This document shows positions 25,752 through 34,735 of a stretch of DNA of 44,795 bases, in pieces. Below the pieces are notes generated by a model. It searched no databases. It had not been told where the DNA came from and was given only the letters and a program-made list of their open reading frames with translations. Position 1 is the stretch's first letter, and the number at the start of each line of letters is the position of its first letter. The stretch comes from Gemmatimonadota bacterium. Lineage in GTDB: Bacteria > JAAXHH01. Where the stretch lies: the NCBI GenBank assembly GCA_026706345.1, contig JAPOYX010000015.1, positions 1 to 44,795 of the forward strand, written 5' to 3'. The translations under genes were made by a program, and so were the position numbers.

Positions 25752-27140
25752 ATGTCCGATTCTGCTTACAGATTCCCTTCCGGATTCCCCGGCCGGATCG
25801 CGATTACAGGACTTCTGCTTATCGCGGCCTGCATCGGCATAGCCTCCATCGGAGACCTGAGATCCGGCCTGTTCGACCCCAACGAGATCCTGCCCGATCC
25901 CCTGTCCGTGTGGGTGGCCCTGCCCGACGCCCTGCTGCTTTTCTGGGTCCCCTTCGTCGCGGCCTTCATCGTCTACGCCGTCGCCGTCGCACGCCAGGTA
26001 GGATCCGACACACCGCCGGATCGGAGACTGCTCTGGTTCATCCTCGCCGTGGCCGTCTTCTGCCGTGTCATCCTCCAGTTCAGTCCCCCGACCCTTTCCG
26101 ATGACATCCACCGGTACCTGTGGGACGCCAAGATGCAGTTTCAGGGCGTCAATCCCTATGTGTACGCCCCGGAAAGCGAAGAGATCGCCCACCTTCGCGA
26201 TGAATTCCACTTGGGAATCAACAACAAGGACGTCCCTACGGTCTATCCGCCCCTGATGCAGGCGGCCTTTGCGGTGGCCGCATACCTGTGGTACAGTCCC
26301 GCTTCGATGAAACTGCTCTTCACCCTGTGCGACGTGGGCGTAATCGTGCTCACGATCCTGATGCTCCGCCGTCGAAGCCTTCCGGAAGAGCGTGTGCTCA
26401 TCTACGCCTGGAATCCCTTGGTCCTCGTCGAAATCGCGGGCAGCGGACACAACGATTCACTGCCCGTGGTGCTCATGCTCGCCGCGTTGCTGGCGATCGA
26501 CGGACATCGTCCCACCCGCGCGGTAGCCTGGCTTTCCCTTTCCATGCTCGCCAAGTGGTTCACTGTCATGCTTGTCCCGGCCTTTTACCGCCGGATTCGC
26601 CGTATCAGGCCGTTCTGGCTGCTTCCGGTCCTGCTCCTGGCCTTCTACCTGCCCTACATGGACGCCGGACCACGCCTCTTCAGCGGACTGCTTGTCTACG
26701 GCGACAAGTGGCGGTTCAACGACAGCGTCTTCTCGATCTTCTTCTTCCTGACCGATTCGCTGAACGTGTCCAAGGTCATCGTGGCCGCGCTTTTCGCCGG
26801 ATTAGTCGCCTTCTGCGCGTTCAGGATAACGGACCCGTTCCGGTCCGCCTTCATCCTGCTTGGCGGCTATCTCCTGCTCACGCCCACGGTACAGCCCTGG
26901 TACCTGGTCTGGGTCATTCCCTTCCTCTGCCTGTATCCCAATCCGGCGTGGGTCCTGCTCTCGGGCCTGGCCGCCCTGTCATACCATGTCGCGATCGGGT
27001 TCGTACTCACCGAAACCTGGGAAGAGGAGATCTGGGTCCGTTTCGTGCAGTACGTCCCTTTCTATGGTCTGTTGATCGCGCATTCCTTGAGGAACGGAAC
27101 ATGGCGGAACCTATTCAAACCGGCTTCCCGAACCCACTGA
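25752..27140 (+). CDS. Polytopic GT-C-fold glycosyltransferase-like membrane protein
   Basis: A 462-residue protein with about ten hydrophobic segments. The main motif is SDDIHRYLWDAKMQFQGVNPY at 116-136, whose aspartate pair after the first membrane segments and R-Y-x-W-D-x-x-x-x-x-x-G-x-N-P-Y form are typical of lipid-linked-sugar mannosyl- and related GT-C enzymes (DUF2029/GT87-like). YPPLMQAAF and LTPTVQPWYLVWVIPF are further conserved family stretches. It would transfer a sugar from a polyprenyl phosphate on the outer face of the membrane. It faces the GT2 gene head to head. The donor and acceptor are unknown. Confidence 0.75.
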   Translation: MSDSAYRFPSGFPGRIAITGLLLIAACIGIASIGDLRSGLFDPNEILPDPLSVWVALPDALLLFWVPFVAAFIVYAVAVARQVGSDTPPDRRLLWFILAVAVFCRVILQFSPPTLSDDIHRYLWDAKMQFQGVNPYVYAPESEEIAHLRDEFHLGINNKDVPTVYPPLMQAAFAVAAYLWYSPASMKLLFTLCDVGVIVLTILMLRRRSLPEERVLIYAWNPLVLVEIAGSGHNDSLPVVLMLAALLAIDGHRPTRAVAWLSLSMLAKWFTVMLVPAFYRRIRRIRPFWLLPVLLLAFYLPYMDAGPRLFSGLLVYGDKWRFNDSVFSIFFFLTDSLNVSKVIVAALFAGLVAFCAFRITDPFRSAFILLGGYLLLTPTVQPWYLVWVIPFLCLYPNPAWVLLSGLAALSYHVAIGFVLTETWEEEIWVRFVQYVPFYGLLIAHSLRNGTWRNLFKPASRTH

Positions 27141-27260
27141 ACCGGCCGCCGTGACCCTGGCTGAAGGCATGTCCTGCCACGCCGGCTCAAGTTAACCGGC
27201 GCGGGGGTCGGATGCAAGGGCAAACGCGCCGCCCCGTTGTCCCGGAACGGCTGAATTCGA

Positions 27261-27289
27261 TTGACGAAATTCCGTCCCGGATATACACT
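27261..27289 (+). promoter_or_regulatory. Candidate promoter of the SDR dehydrogenase gene
   Basis: TTGACG (27261-27266), a 17-base spacer and TACACT (27284-27289) lie about 95 bases before the chosen ATG. The rest of the 243-base gap after the GT-C gene shows no gene. The -10 match is moderate. Confidence 0.35.
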
Positions 27290-27383
27290 TCACCGCCGTG
27301 TGCGAGTCATCGCCCGGAAACCCGCCGGTCATCGCCCGGACACCGTTTGCATGCCTGTCGACCCCCGTGTCATGGAGGATGCT

Positions 27384-28151
27384 ATGCCGGATACATCCCT
27401 GTTTTCCCTGGAAGGTAAGACCATGATCGTCACCGGTGCGAGCAAGGGCATCGGCAAGGCCGTCGCGCTGGCGGGCGCCCGCGCTGGCGCCGACGTGGTG
27501 ATCGGCAGCCGGACCCGGGCCGACCTGGAACCAGTGGCTTCCGAAGTCCGCTCGATGGGTCGCCGCTGCGTCGTTCAGACGGTGGACGTAGGCAAGGTAG
27601 GCTCGATCCGCGCGTTCGTGGAGCAGGTCCTGGCCGAGACGGGGCATATCGACGTCCTGGTCAACAATGCCGGATGCAACCGGATCATGCCCGTGCTGGA
27701 AGTCACCGAAGAAGTATACGACGAGATCATCGACGTGAACCTGAAAAGCGTCTTCTTCCTCAGCCAGGCCCTCGCCGCGCACATGATCGAAGCGGGCAAA
27801 GGCGGACGCATCATCAACGTATCTTCGCAGGTGGGCGTGGTCGGCGGTCCGTTGCGGGCGGCCTATACCGCGGCCAAGGGCGGCGTGTGCACGCTGACCA
27901 AGTCCATGGCGGCCGAATGGGCGGAGCACGGCGTTACCGTAAACGCGGTGGCGCCGACTATGACACGCACGCCCATGGTGGAAAAGGCTATGGAGAACCC
28001 GGGATTCCGGGCCAATATCAAGAAGATCCTGCTGGGCCGGCTCGCCGAACCGGACGAGATCGCCAGTTCGATCATCTACCTCGCGTCCGATGCCAGCGCC
28101 ATGGTAACCGGTCACACCATGCTCGTCGACGGAGGATACACGGCGGTCTGA
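27384..28151 (+). CDS. SDR-family NAD(P)-dependent oxidoreductase
   Basis: Classical short-chain dehydrogenase of 255 aa. The cofactor loop TGASKGIG is at 17-24, NNAG is in VLVNNAGCN at 94-97, and the catalytic Ser-Tyr-Lys set is Ser147 or Ser148, Tyr161 and Lys165 (AAYTAAKGG). The C-terminus LVDGGYTAV is standard. It resembles gluconate 5-dehydrogenase, KduD and FabG-like enzymes, but there are no sugar-catabolism neighbours to choose among them. ATG 27384 is 5 bases after GGAGG; the open frame extends to 27261 but upstream residues are not SDR-like. Transcribed alone, it converges on mltG across a 129-base gap of degenerate GC-rich repeats. Confidence 0.88.
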   Translation: MPDTSLFSLEGKTMIVTGASKGIGKAVALAGARAGADVVIGSRTRADLEPVASEVRSMGRRCVVQTVDVGKVGSIRAFVEQVLAETGHIDVLVNNAGCNRIMPVLEVTEEVYDEIIDVNLKSVFFLSQALAAHMIEAGKGGRIINVSSQVGVVGGPLRAAYTAAKGGVCTLTKSMAAEWAEHGVTVNAVAPTMTRTPMVEKAMENPGFRANIKKILLGRLAEPDEIASSIIYLASDASAMVTGHTMLVDGGYTAV

Positions 28152-28280
28152 CGACCGGGTTCGTCCAGCCGGGTGCGTGTCGAACCGGCGTCGTTCGGCC
28201 TGGTGTCATCCCACCAGACGGTACCCAACCAAGCGTCATTTCGCCGGGTCTCTCTTCGGCGGGTCCATCCCTGCTCAGGG

Positions 28281-29276
28281 CTATCTCTGCTGACGTTTGA
28301 CCCGGGCTCTCGCGCGGTTGTGTTCCCGGTTGGTAATGGAAAAGATGTGGCTGCCGTCTCCCCTGGCCACGAAGAAGAGGTAGGCCACTTCCACGGGATA
28401 CAACGCGGCGTGTATGGACGCTTCTCCGGGGCTGCAGATCGGTCCGGGAGGCAGGCCCGCGTGTACGTAGGTGTTGTAGGGCGAAGGATGGGAGAGGTGT
28501 TTTTCGTATAGCCTCATGTCAGGCCTCCCGATGCCGAACTTCACCGTGGGATCGGCCTCCAGCAGCATGCCCCTTTGCAGCCGGTTGTGAAACACCCCCG
28601 AAATCGTGTCTCGCTCCGCGGCAACCCGCGCTTCCTGCTCCACGATGGAGGCCAGGGTCATGATCTCGTGGACGGTATAACCCAGTTCGTCCGCCCGGGT
28701 ACGGTACGCCTCCGTGATGGTGCTTCGGAAGCGATCCGTCATCGCCTTCAGGACTTCCTCCGCAGACATTTCCGGGTAGAAGCGGTAGGTTGCCGGGAAC
28801 AGGTACCCCTCGAGCGTATTCGCCTCGACCCCCAGCGCAAGGCCGACCGCCGAATCGCCGGCAAGGCCGACGAAGGCGGTGGAATCGATGCCGATGCCGG
28901 CCTGCAGGATGCGGGCCGTCTCCTGGATGGTCAAGCCCTCGGGGATGGTAACGCGGTCCGTCGTAATCCGGCCCGAAACCAGCATGTCCAGGATCTCGGC
29001 GGCGTCCATGCCGGGCTCGATCTCGTACCGGCCGGCGTTGATCCCGCGATCGGCGCCGTTGAGCCGGGCCAGGATCTTGAAAAGCCCGGCGTGCCGGATG
29101 ACCCCCTCCTCCTCCAACCGCGCGGCGACTTCGGACAGGGTCGTGCCGGGTTCGATGATGTACAGCACGGTGTCGTCACGGGCAACCGCGGAGGTGAGGT
29201 ACCGGTAGGCCGTCACGAGCGCAGCCGCTCCGGCTAAAACGGCAAGGACGACGACAGCGAGAAGTAGTTTCTTCAA
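28281..29276 (-). CDS. mltG: Endolytic murein transglycosylase MltG
   Basis: Cleaves nascent peptidoglycan strands near the inner membrane and so sets glycan chain length. It has 331 aa, with an N-terminal membrane anchor (residues 4-24), a LysM-like subdomain (IEPGTTLSEVAARLEEEGVI) and the YceG catalytic domain. The catalytic glutamate is Glu213 in LASIVEQEA; other family sequences are GYLFPATY, GVFHNRL, DPTVKFGIG, SPYNTYVHAGLPPGPICSPG and YLFFVARGDGSHIFS. It overlaps the yqgF end by 4 bases (29273-29276), the common mltG-ruvX neighbourhood, and reads in the same direction. Confidence 0.94.
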   Translation of the reverse strand: MKKLLLAVVVLAVLAGAAALVTAYRYLTSAVARDDTVLYIIEPGTTLSEVAARLEEEGVIRHAGLFKILARLNGADRGINAGRYEIEPGMDAAEILDMLVSGRITTDRVTIPEGLTIQETARILQAGIGIDSTAFVGLAGDSAVGLALGVEANTLEGYLFPATYRFYPEMSAEEVLKAMTDRFRSTITEAYRTRADELGYTVHEIMTLASIVEQEARVAAERDTISGVFHNRLQRGMLLEADPTVKFGIGRPDMRLYEKHLSHPSPYNTYVHAGLPPGPICSPGEASIHAALYPVEVAYLFFVARGDGSHIFSITNREHNRARARVKRQQR

Positions 29277-29875
29277 TCGCGGGATTCCGTTTCGTCCGCC
29301 GCCCCGCGGCGGTAGTCCAGGTAGTTCTGCAACAGGAGCGTAGCAGCGATCCGGTCCAGGCTGCCCTTGTTTCCCCGCGTCCCCATGCCCATTTCGTTCA
29401 TGGCGCGCCGGGCCGAGATGCTGGTCATCCGCTCATCCCAGGTCCGTACCGCACAGGATACCCGGTTCTGCAACTGGCCGGCGAAGGTTTCGACCTTCTC
29501 GGCTATTTCTCCCTTCGTCCCATCCATGTTGACCGGCAGGCCCAGGACGATTTCGAGGACCTGCTCCGCCTCCACAATCGACGCGATGGACGCCAGAGAT
29601 TCGCTGGTGTTCTTCACTTCTATCGTTTCCAGGCCCTGGGCGATCAACCCGGCGGGATCGCTCACGGCGACTCCGACCCGCCGCTCACCGAAATCGATGC
29701 CGAGTATCCGTCCCTCTGGGGGCTGGCGGCCCCCGACGCCCTGGACAGGAACGATATGCGTGAGATCGCCCGGAATCCCGTCCACCTGTTTTGGCGGCGC
29801 CCCGTGGCGGCGCTTGCGTGACGCCCGCCGTCTGTCTTCTTTCAGGGTGTTGTCCGGCTTGTTTTTTCTCGGCAT
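29273..29875 (-). CDS. ruvX: YqgF/RuvX-family putative pre-16S rRNA nuclease
   Basis: RNase H-fold nuclease linked to 16S rRNA 5' end maturation, formerly called a Holliday junction resolvase. The core runs from ILGIDFGERRVGVAVSDP, with the first metal aspartate, through LGLPVNMDGTKG, WDERMTSISAR with the acidic residue, and LDRIAATLLLQNYLD. The 200-residue chain is long for the family (usually about 140). The first 55 residues are a basic, low-complexity extension (KNKPDNTLKEDRRRASRKRR) with no ATG nearer the core. Whether this extension is translated or the gene starts at an internal GTG is uncertain. It is coupled to mltG. Confidence 0.9.
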   Translation of the reverse strand: MPRKNKPDNTLKEDRRRASRKRRHGAPPKQVDGIPGDLTHIVPVQGVGGRQPPEGRILGIDFGERRVGVAVSDPAGLIAQGLETIEVKNTSESLASIASIVEAEQVLEIVLGLPVNMDGTKGEIAEKVETFAGQLQNRVSCAVRTWDERMTSISARRAMNEMGMGTRGNKGSLDRIAATLLLQNYLDYRRGAADETESRD

Positions 29876-29919
29876 GCGGCTAATCCCACTCGTGCTCGTT
29901 ACAGACCCGAAGGTGACTT

Positions 29920-30816
29920 TCAGTTCTTCGCCGCCCGCTCCCGTTCGATCACCGGGGGCAGGCCGGTCACGCTGATTCGCCAGAGCAGGCGGCTGTCCCG
30001 GGGACCGGTGGCCGGCTGCAGTACCGTGGCCTTGTGCAGGGTCGAAAAGGTATCCCAGGCCCCGGCGTCGCCCACAAGGAAGTCGTACTCCGCCAGGTAA
30101 TCTGGCTTCGTCGCGTGGGCGGCCAGTTCATCCAGCAGTTCGCAGGCCTCGTCATCCGGCATGCCCACAATGCCGAAGGAACTGCCGCAGACGCCGTAGA
30201 GCGCCTTGCGTCCGGTCACCGGGTGGCGCTTGACCAGGGGATGGTAGACGTTCTCGACCCGGTCCTTCTGGTCGAGGGTCAGTTTTTCCGCCGAGGTTGC
30301 GGATTCCTCGTTCGTGTCCGCTCGATTGCCGTAGTGATGAAGGACGGTCAGGTGATCGATGGTGTCTTTCATCTTCGCGGGCAGATCGTCGTAGGCCGCC
30401 ATCTGGTTGGCGAAGTAGGTCGGACAGCCGCCTTCCGGCCACTGGCGGCCGTACACGACCGTGGAGCTGTTGGGCGGGTCCTGGTAGGCCACGTCCGTGT
30501 GCCAGAAGGCCGCGCCCTCGTAAACGCCAATGGGTCGCTCCTCTTCGAAAATATTGGAGAGGTTGAGTATGGCCGGGTGGTTTTCGTGGCGCAAATGGTC
30601 CAGAAAATGGGGTTTCTGCCTGCCGAATTCCCTGGTGAACGCGTCGTAACGGCCGAAGGTCATTTCCTGGTGGGGGATCACGATCAGTCCATGGGCATGA
30701 AACACTTGGAGGATCTCCCGCATGACGGCCGGTTCCAGCGGTACAGACAGATCGACCCCGGAGATCTCCATGCCGAATCCGGGCAGGGGTTTCGTGGAAA
30801 CACGCATGACGGTCAT
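29920..30816 (-). CDS. TauD/TfdA-family Fe(II)/2-oxoglutarate dioxygenase
   Basis: Predicted to hydroxylate a small substrate with O2 and 2-oxoglutarate. The 298-residue chain has the family start GMEISGVDLSVPL, the iron ligands His106 and Asp108 (FWHTDVAYQDPP), the distal histidine His261 (GAWDTFSTLHKAT) and a 2-oxoglutarate-binding arginine at Arg276 or Arg280 (DSRLLWRISV). Taurine, 2,4-D-like ethers and alkyl sulfates are known family substrates; nothing here selects one. The neighbours (M20 peptidase, unknown anchored protein) do not form a recognised pathway. Confidence 0.87.
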   Translation of the reverse strand: MTVMRVSTKPLPGFGMEISGVDLSVPLEPAVMREILQVFHAHGLIVIPHQEMTFGRYDAFTREFGRQKPHFLDHLRHENHPAILNLSNIFEEERPIGVYEGAAFWHTDVAYQDPPNSSTVVYGRQWPEGGCPTYFANQMAAYDDLPAKMKDTIDHLTVLHHYGNRADTNEESATSAEKLTLDQKDRVENVYHPLVKRHPVTGRKALYGVCGSSFGIVGMPDDEACELLDELAAHATKPDYLAEYDFLVGDAGAWDTFSTLHKATVLQPATGPRDSRLLWRISVTGLPPVIERERAAKN

Positions 30817-30866
30817 CTCCCGTCCTTCATGGCGCCGTCGTAATCATCGCTACGCTGTCCGCCCGC

Positions 30867-31850
30867 CTACGCGGGCGCGCCATAGGGACTGTCTCCGAAC
30901 ACTGCCTTGAGGTCTTGCGCCCATCCCGCGTCAGGCAGAAAGCGGACGCTGTCGTTCCAACCCGATTCGAGGGCCGCGCGAAACAGCGGTTCCGCGGATG
31001 ACCGGGGCCATGTACCGATCAGCCGGAACAGCGCGGGCGAATAGGCGGTGGGTCTATCCGTTTTAGTCGATTCCGGCCGGATCATGCAGTGGACGGCCGC
31101 CGCGTAAAGCCGTTCGCCGTACCGGGCCAGAAGCTCTTCTACCGGGGTTCCGTCGTCCTGCGCCGGTTCGCCTTCCGTTTCGTACAACAACCGCAACAGG
31201 GGCAGCATGGCGCCACCGGGGAGCGATTCGACCGGACATTCGAGCAGGGAGACATACGCCACGTCGTGGACGTATTCCGCTCCCAGGCTGCCAAGGTGGT
31301 GGTATCGGTCGTCGATATCCGGCGGCGTACCATACGAAACCGGTGCCAGGGTCCTTTCCGGGGGCAGGTCCGTTCCGGCGTCCTTTGGGAAGATCTCCCG
31401 GTAGGCCGCCAGCGTGATCCGCTTGACCTCGTAAGAATACATATCGGGATGGACGTCCTGGACGCGGTCCGCCGCGTACAGCAGCCATCCGGGCGCATGG
31501 ACGGCCTCGTCCCGGTAGAGCCCGGCGCGAATGGGCTCTGATGCCTCGTCGGCCAGGGGCCGCAGCTCGGCGGGGTCCAGGGAAAGATCCCGGACGGCCC
31601 GGTGCGCCACGTCGAACAGCACCGCCACCTTTCGCAGTTCATCCTCCTCTTCCAGCCGCAACGTGGATTTCATGGTTCTGTCGGCGGCCCGCCCGAGCCT
31701 ACCCAGCGGTTCGACCACCTCCCAGTTGCCCCGGATCTCCGTCTGTCCCCGGCCGATCCACCCGCCCCGGTTGAACCAGTTCGCGATCGTCCGGACAAGC
31801 AGGATCGCGATCACGACGATCAGGGCGAGGGCGAGCAGGCGTTGAAACAT
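30867..31850 (-). CDS. Protein of unknown function with an N-terminal membrane anchor
   Basis: I do not recognise this 327-residue protein. Residues 4-24 form one membrane segment (LLALALIVVIAILLVRTIANW), followed by a basic turn and a mostly helical, acidic region. Notable stretches are LGRLGRAADRTMKSTLRLEEEDELRKVAVLFDVAHRAVRDL, which could be a coiled coil, and later PDMYSYEVKRITLAAYREIFP, DDRYHHLGSLGAEYVHDVAYVSL and GERLYAAAVHCMI. It has no enzyme motif or repeat that I can name. It starts 6 bases after the M20 peptidase stop and ends 50 bases before the dioxygenase, so it is probably co-transcribed with the peptidase. Confidence 0.65.
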   Translation of the reverse strand: MFQRLLALALIVVIAILLVRTIANWFNRGGWIGRGQTEIRGNWEVVEPLGRLGRAADRTMKSTLRLEEEDELRKVAVLFDVAHRAVRDLSLDPAELRPLADEASEPIRAGLYRDEAVHAPGWLLYAADRVQDVHPDMYSYEVKRITLAAYREIFPKDAGTDLPPERTLAPVSYGTPPDIDDRYHHLGSLGAEYVHDVAYVSLLECPVESLPGGAMLPLLRLLYETEGEPAQDDGTPVEELLARYGERLYAAAVHCMIRPESTKTDRPTAYSPALFRLIGTWPRSSAEPLFRAALESGWNDSVRFLPDAGWAQDLKAVFGDSPYGAPA

Positions 31851-31856
31851 GATGTC

Positions 31857-33086
31857 CTAACGGGCAAGACCCAGCATGTCAACGACGATGCCGCAGTAGG
31901 CCCGTGCGACACGGAGGGTGGATTCTATGCTGACATACTCGTTGGCCTGGCACGTGTTTCCCCCTTCGGGCCCGTACACCAGCGTCGGGATGCCTCCGGT
32001 CACCGCAAAGTGGTTCGTGTCGGCCACGCTTCGCGCCAGGGCGTAACGCACCGGTCGGCCGAGCTGCTCCTCGACCCGCTTCCGGGTGGACTGGACGAAC
32101 TTCGAATCGGGATCCACGATGTATGGCGCCGGAGCGGGCGTGGGCCGGTCATCCCACGTGACGCGCCACTGCGACTCGATCGACAGGGACCGGATCAGTG
32201 CTTCGAGGTCCCGAGCGGCCTGGTCGATCGATTGTCCGGGCAGAATGTGCCTGTCGAGAACGACCTGCGCGTGTTCCGGCACGAGGATGAGGTTCCTCCC
32301 CCCGCTGATTTCGATGACGCATATCGTGCCGCCGAGTTCGTATTCCTCGTTCCAGCCCAGTTCGATCCGGTTCAGCGCCGTGATGATCGTCGCGGCGTCA
32401 TGGACCGCGTTGACGCCCTCGCCCGTGTACGCGGCGTGGGCCGTCCTGCCCGCCAGGTCGACCTTGATGACGTGCCGCCCCCGCGAACCGACGCGCAGTC
32501 GCCCTGGCGGCGTGGGTTCGGGGATGAGGCATCCCGCGCACCCCGCGAGCAGCCCGCTGCCGATCAGCGCATGGGCGCCCCGCGACCAGTTTTCCTCGTC
32601 CGTCGTGGCGGAAACGATCAAGTCGCCGGCCAGCTCCACGCCGGATCGGACGATGGCCTCCACCGCGGCGAGTACGGCCGCGGCCCCCGCCTTCATGTCG
32701 TGGGCGCCGAGCCCGTACACGCATCCGTCTCTGACCACGGGCGACCACGGGTCCGTTTCCCACCCGTCACACGCATCGAAGGTGTCCTGGTGGAAATTCA
32801 GCATGAAGGCGCGGCCGTGTCCGCGGCCATTTCCGCGGCCGGGAATCCGCACGGCCAGGCTGTCGCCCGAATCCTCCACCGGAATCCGGCGAACGTCGGA
32901 AAGACCGATCTCCTCGAAATGCCCGTGGAGCATGTCACCCAGCGCCTGTTCGCTTCCCGTGACCGATGGAATGGAAACCAGTCCCGAGATCAGTTCGGTG
33001 ACACGCCCGGAGGTAATGGACGTGGAAATGGCGTCTGGGGTCATATGGCCGGCTGCCGTATCGCGTGGTCTGTGGCCCGTCTCCAT
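31857..33086 (-). CDS. M20-family metallopeptidase (ArgE/DapE/carboxypeptidase G2-like)
   Basis: Predicted zinc amidohydrolase or dipeptidase of 409 aa. It has the M20 metal and catalytic residues: His99 and Asp101 (NFHQDTFD), Asp130 (GAHDMKAG), the Glu164-Glu165 pair (TTDEENWSRGAHAL) and a later metal histidine in SVADTNHFAVTGGIPTLVYGPEG. The lid or dimerisation domain lies between about 200 and 310 (AGRTAHAAYTGEGVNAVH). ATG 33086 is preferred: AAAAGGAG lies 10 bases upstream, while longer in-frame starts at 33107 and 33134 have none. Substrates in this family range from N-acetylornithine to peptides; none is assigned. It is the first gene of a five-gene minus-strand run. Confidence 0.87.
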   Translation of the reverse strand: METGHRPRDTAAGHMTPDAISTSITSGRVTELISGLVSIPSVTGSEQALGDMLHGHFEEIGLSDVRRIPVEDSGDSLAVRIPGRGNGRGHGRAFMLNFHQDTFDACDGWETDPWSPVVRDGCVYGLGAHDMKAGAAAVLAAVEAIVRSGVELAGDLIVSATTDEENWSRGAHALIGSGLLAGCAGCLIPEPTPPGRLRVGSRGRHVIKVDLAGRTAHAAYTGEGVNAVHDAATIITALNRIELGWNEEYELGGTICVIEISGGRNLILVPEHAQVVLDRHILPGQSIDQAARDLEALIRSLSIESQWRVTWDDRPTPAPAPYIVDPDSKFVQSTRKRVEEQLGRPVRYALARSVADTNHFAVTGGIPTLVYGPEGGNTCQANEYVSIESTLRVARAYCGIVVDMLGLAR

Positions 33087-33223
33087 CGGTCTTTCGCTCC
33101 TTTTCATGATACAACGTAAAGTCATGGCAGACAAGAGAATTATCTTGACATGCAGGCCCTTGAACGTTAGTTATACCAGCGCTTTCGGGGCAGTTGGAAT
33201 CCATTCATTTTCCGGAGTAAGAC

Positions 33224-34618
33224 ATGGCATCAGATATCTACGACGTGGCAGTGGTCGGCGGCGGGCCCGGCGGGTATGTTTCGGCGATTCGGGCGGCCCA
33301 GCTCGGCTTGAAGCCGGTTGTGATTGAAAAGGACAAACCCGGCGGCGTGTGCCTGAACTGGGGCTGCATTCCCACCAAGGCGCTGCTGAAGAACGCCGAA
33401 CTCGTCCTGACCATGCGCCACGGTGAAGACTACGGCATCTCCTGCGACAACCTCCAGTTCGACATGGGCAAGGCCGTGCAGCGCAGCCGCAAGGCCGCCG
33501 ACACCCTCGCCGGAGGTATAAAGTTCCTCCTCAAGAAGAACAAGGTGGATCTCGTCAGCGGCCACGGCCGCCTTGCTTCGGCCACTTCCGTCGATGTGAC
33601 GATCGGCAAGGGCGAAACGCAGACCGTAAACGCCCGTTCGATTATCCTTGCGACGGGTTCGCGCTCCAAGGCGATCCCGGCTGTTCCGGTGGACGGAAAG
33701 CGGATCATCACCAGTACCGAGGCCATGCTGATCGAAGAGCCGCCGGGATCGATGACCATCATCGGCGGGGGGGCGATCGGCGTGGAGTTCGCCTACTATT
33801 ACGCGGCCTACGGAACCGAGGTCACGATCGTCGAGATGCTGCCCCACCTGCTGCCCGTGGAAGACGAGGAAATCAGCGAAACGCTGGAGAAGAGCTTCGC
33901 GAAACTGGGTATCGGGATCAAGACCGGGGCGCGCGTCGAGTCGGCTGAATCGGATTCGGACGGCACATCGGTAACCGTAACCGTCGACGGAAAAGAAGAG
34001 ACGTTGAAAGCCGACGTCACGCTCCTGGCCATCGGGCGCGACGCGAATATCGAGGATATCGGCCTGGAGGAACTCGGCGTCGAGACCGACCGGGCCTTCA
34101 TCAAGGTGAATGAGCAGTGCCAGACCACGGTGTCCGGCGTCTACGCCATCGGCGACGTCACGGGGCCGCCCCTCCTCGCCCACAAGGCCTCCGCGGAAGG
34201 GATCAACCTGGTGGAACGGCTCGCGGGCCATCCTTCGCCGCCCATCGATCGAGAAAACATACCCGCGTGCACCTATTGCCAGCCCCAGGTCGCCAGCGTC
34301 GGCCTTACAGAGACCCAGGCCGCGGAAGGGCGTGAAATCCAGGTGTTCCGGATGCCTTATCGCTCCAGCGGCAAGGCCGTGGCCGTCGGCCAGACGGACG
34401 GCATGGTGAAACTGATCGCGGACGCGAAGTACGGCGAGATACTCGGCGCGCACATCATCGGGGCGGACGCCACCGAACTGATCGCGGAGATCTGCACCGC
34501 GCGCACGCTGGAATCGACCACCCGGGAACTGCACAAGACCATACACGCACACCCCACGCTGTCGGAACTGGTCATGGAGGCCGCCGCCGGAGTGGAGGGC
34601 GCGGCGATCCACATCTAG
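33224..34618 (+). CDS. lpdA: Dihydrolipoyl dehydrogenase (E3)
   Basis: FAD enzyme that reoxidises dihydrolipoamide in 2-oxoacid dehydrogenase or glycine cleavage complexes, giving NADH. The 464-residue chain has the FAD fold VVGGGPGGYVSA at 10-21, the redox disulfide Cys43-Cys48 in GGVCLNWGCIPTK, the NAD fold IIGGGAIGVEFAY, the second FAD motif YAIGDVTGPPLLAHKASAEG and the catalytic C-terminal HAHPTLSEL with the histidine base. No E1, E2 or glycine-cleavage genes adjoin it. A TTGACA box occurs at 33145-33150, but no well-spaced -10 follows. Confidence 0.94.
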   Translation: MASDIYDVAVVGGGPGGYVSAIRAAQLGLKPVVIEKDKPGGVCLNWGCIPTKALLKNAELVLTMRHGEDYGISCDNLQFDMGKAVQRSRKAADTLAGGIKFLLKKNKVDLVSGHGRLASATSVDVTIGKGETQTVNARSIILATGSRSKAIPAVPVDGKRIITSTEAMLIEEPPGSMTIIGGGAIGVEFAYYYAAYGTEVTIVEMLPHLLPVEDEEISETLEKSFAKLGIGIKTGARVESAESDSDGTSVTVTVDGKEETLKADVTLLAIGRDANIEDIGLEELGVETDRAFIKVNEQCQTTVSGVYAIGDVTGPPLLAHKASAEGINLVERLAGHPSPPIDRENIPACTYCQPQVASVGLTETQAAEGREIQVFRMPYRSSGKAVAVGQTDGMVKLIADAKYGEILGAHIIGADATELIAEICTARTLESTTRELHKTIHAHPTLSELVMEAAAGVEGAAIHI

Positions 34619-34735
34619 GGATTCCCGCTTTTCCGTCTTTCGGCAGACCTTCCGAGATCCGTCCGTTTGCGTACACCCCGGTGCGTGGCGCATCGCCCGG
34701 TTATTACTACTCAGCAGACCAGGGCGGGTTTATCC

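Noticed and set aside
23692-25842. Plus-strand frame of 716 codons opposite the CNT transporter and GT2 genes
   Set aside because: It spans two well-supported minus-strand genes and reads as Gln/Glu/Gly-rich mirror sequence without motifs.
31602-33119. Plus-strand frame of 505 codons opposite the M20 peptidase
   Set aside because: Antisense of a metallopeptidase with all metal ligands; no ribosome site or motif.
33145-33176. TTGACA with TTATAC as an lpdA promoter
   Set aside because: The spacer would be 20 bases, outside the usual 16-18, and the in-range hexamer TAGTTA matches poorly.
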